From Thermoplasmata archaeon (GTDB lineage Archaea > Thermoplasmatota > Thermoplasmata > Thermoplasmatales > GCA-001856825): a stretch of 59,770 nucleotides of DNA. Positions within the stretch are counted from its first letter, which is position 1. The number at the start of each line of letters is the position of its first letter. Both the position numbers and the translations under genes were made by a program. This document shows positions 59,649 through 59,770 of this stretch, piece after piece. The notes below the pieces were generated by a model that made no database searches, was not told where the DNA came from, and saw only the letters and a list, made by a program, of their open reading frames with translations. The DNA is taken from the NCBI GenBank assembly GCA_021797915.1, contig JAJZYT010000009.1:1-59770 (forward strand), in the 5' to 3' direction.

Positions 59649-59770
59649 CATCCTCCCCCAGCTAACGCAGGGGGCTTCCCGTTTCAGCGACCGGAGTTGC
59701 CATTGCTGGCAGAGCTCCGATCTCCACGGGCGTGAATTCGGGAGTGCCCCTCCCTATCTTTGTCAGTCCC
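59649..59770 (-). ncRNA. Right end of an IS605-family element, likely omega-RNA scaffold
   Basis: The minus strand carries the tnpB 3' end and then the hairpin CCCCC-TGCGTTAGCT-GGGGG (59655-59674), followed by AGGATGTC at the element boundary. This is the usual right end of IS200/IS605 elements, where the omega RNA that guides TnpB is transcribed across the end of tnpB and out into the flank. The first bases beyond the boundary (to the left) would be the guide and come from the end of the FtsZ-like gene. Confidence 0.6.
59662..59770 (-). CDS. tnpB: C-terminal end of IS605-family TnpB (cut off by window edge)
   Basis: The frame on the minus strand gives GLTKIGRGTPEFTPVEIGAL, then PAMATPVAETGSPLR and a TAG at 59664-59662. 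The TPVEIGAL...ETGSP tail is highly typical of archaeal IS605/IS1341 TnpB proteins, RNA-guided nucleases ancestral to Cas12. The catalytic RuvC part lies outside the window, so activity cannot be judged. Confidence 0.8.
   Translation of the reverse strand, partial: GLTKIGRGTPEFTPVEIGALPAMATPVAETGSPLR

Noticed and set aside
1-59770. CRISPR array
   Set aside because: No regularly spaced direct repeats were seen; the TGTCGTTT pairs at 18881 and 24653 occur only twice per site and are not separated by spacer-like units.

Overview
The window reads as a chromosome segment of an acidophilic archaeon of the Thermoplasmata (Thermoplasmatales-like). Reasons: many genes start 20-30 nt downstream of a clear TATA box with no leader (leaderless transcripts); the gene set is archaeal (Orc1/Cdc6, HerA, XPB-Bax1, NreA, Trm112, isopentenyl phosphate kinase with type 2 IDI, archaeal UMP kinase, DUF357, a radical SAM protein resembling the Ta0216 family of Thermoplasma); and several secreted proteins resemble acid-active enzymes (peptidase G1/eqolisin, GH12 glucanase). 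Species level cannot be settled from this sequence alone.

Layout. 1-3.6 kb: a cut-off gene, a HExxH protein, urocanate hydratase and a ZIP transporter. 4.2-10.6 kb: a complete molybdenum hydroxylase locus (coxM-coxS-coxL, with mocA, coxG, xdhC and a MoeA/MogA-like protein around it). 10.7-16.6 kb: BNR-repeat protein, threonine dehydratase, antiporter, secreted GH12-like enzyme, tRNA-Val. 16.7-18.8 kb: operon trm112-nreA-memo/ligB-like. 19.2-25.8 kb: accessory region with a two-gene zinc-ribbon/winged-helix cassette, two IS630 copies and a secreted protein carrying a C-terminal Hint (intein-like) domain. 25.8-36.9 kb: core metabolism and information genes (menaquinone genes, UMP kinase, radical SAM, diphthamide ligase, mevalonate genes, HerA operon). 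37.1-41.8 kb: an AddB/AddA-like nuclease-helicase pair. 41.9-47.5 kb: tRNA-Glu, IS remnants, membrane proteins, an eqolisin and a second copy of the zinc-ribbon cassette. 47.9-49.1 kb: ftsZ. 49.6-54.4 kb: G+C-richer stretch with xpb-bax1, gene fragments and a RelBE-type toxin-antitoxin pair. 54.6-59.77 kb: surface proteins, dCMP deaminase, aldo-keto reductase, orc1/cdc6, a very short FtsZ-like gene, and the 3' end of an IS605-family tnpB with its right-end/omega-RNA region.

How the genes work together: the cox genes encode a three-subunit Mo/FAD/Fe-S oxidase plus factors that make and insert its cofactor; ipk and idi2 perform the last steps to IPP/DMAPP, which with menA and ubiE feeds archaeal lipids and the quinone; herA, the AddAB-like pair, xpb-bax1, nreA and orc1/cdc6 are replication and repair genes. 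The most interesting unexplained items are the duplicated zinc-ribbon cassette (19.2-21.2 and 45.6-47.5 kb), the secreted Hint-domain protein, and the FtsZ-like minigene that ends exactly at an IS605 boundary.
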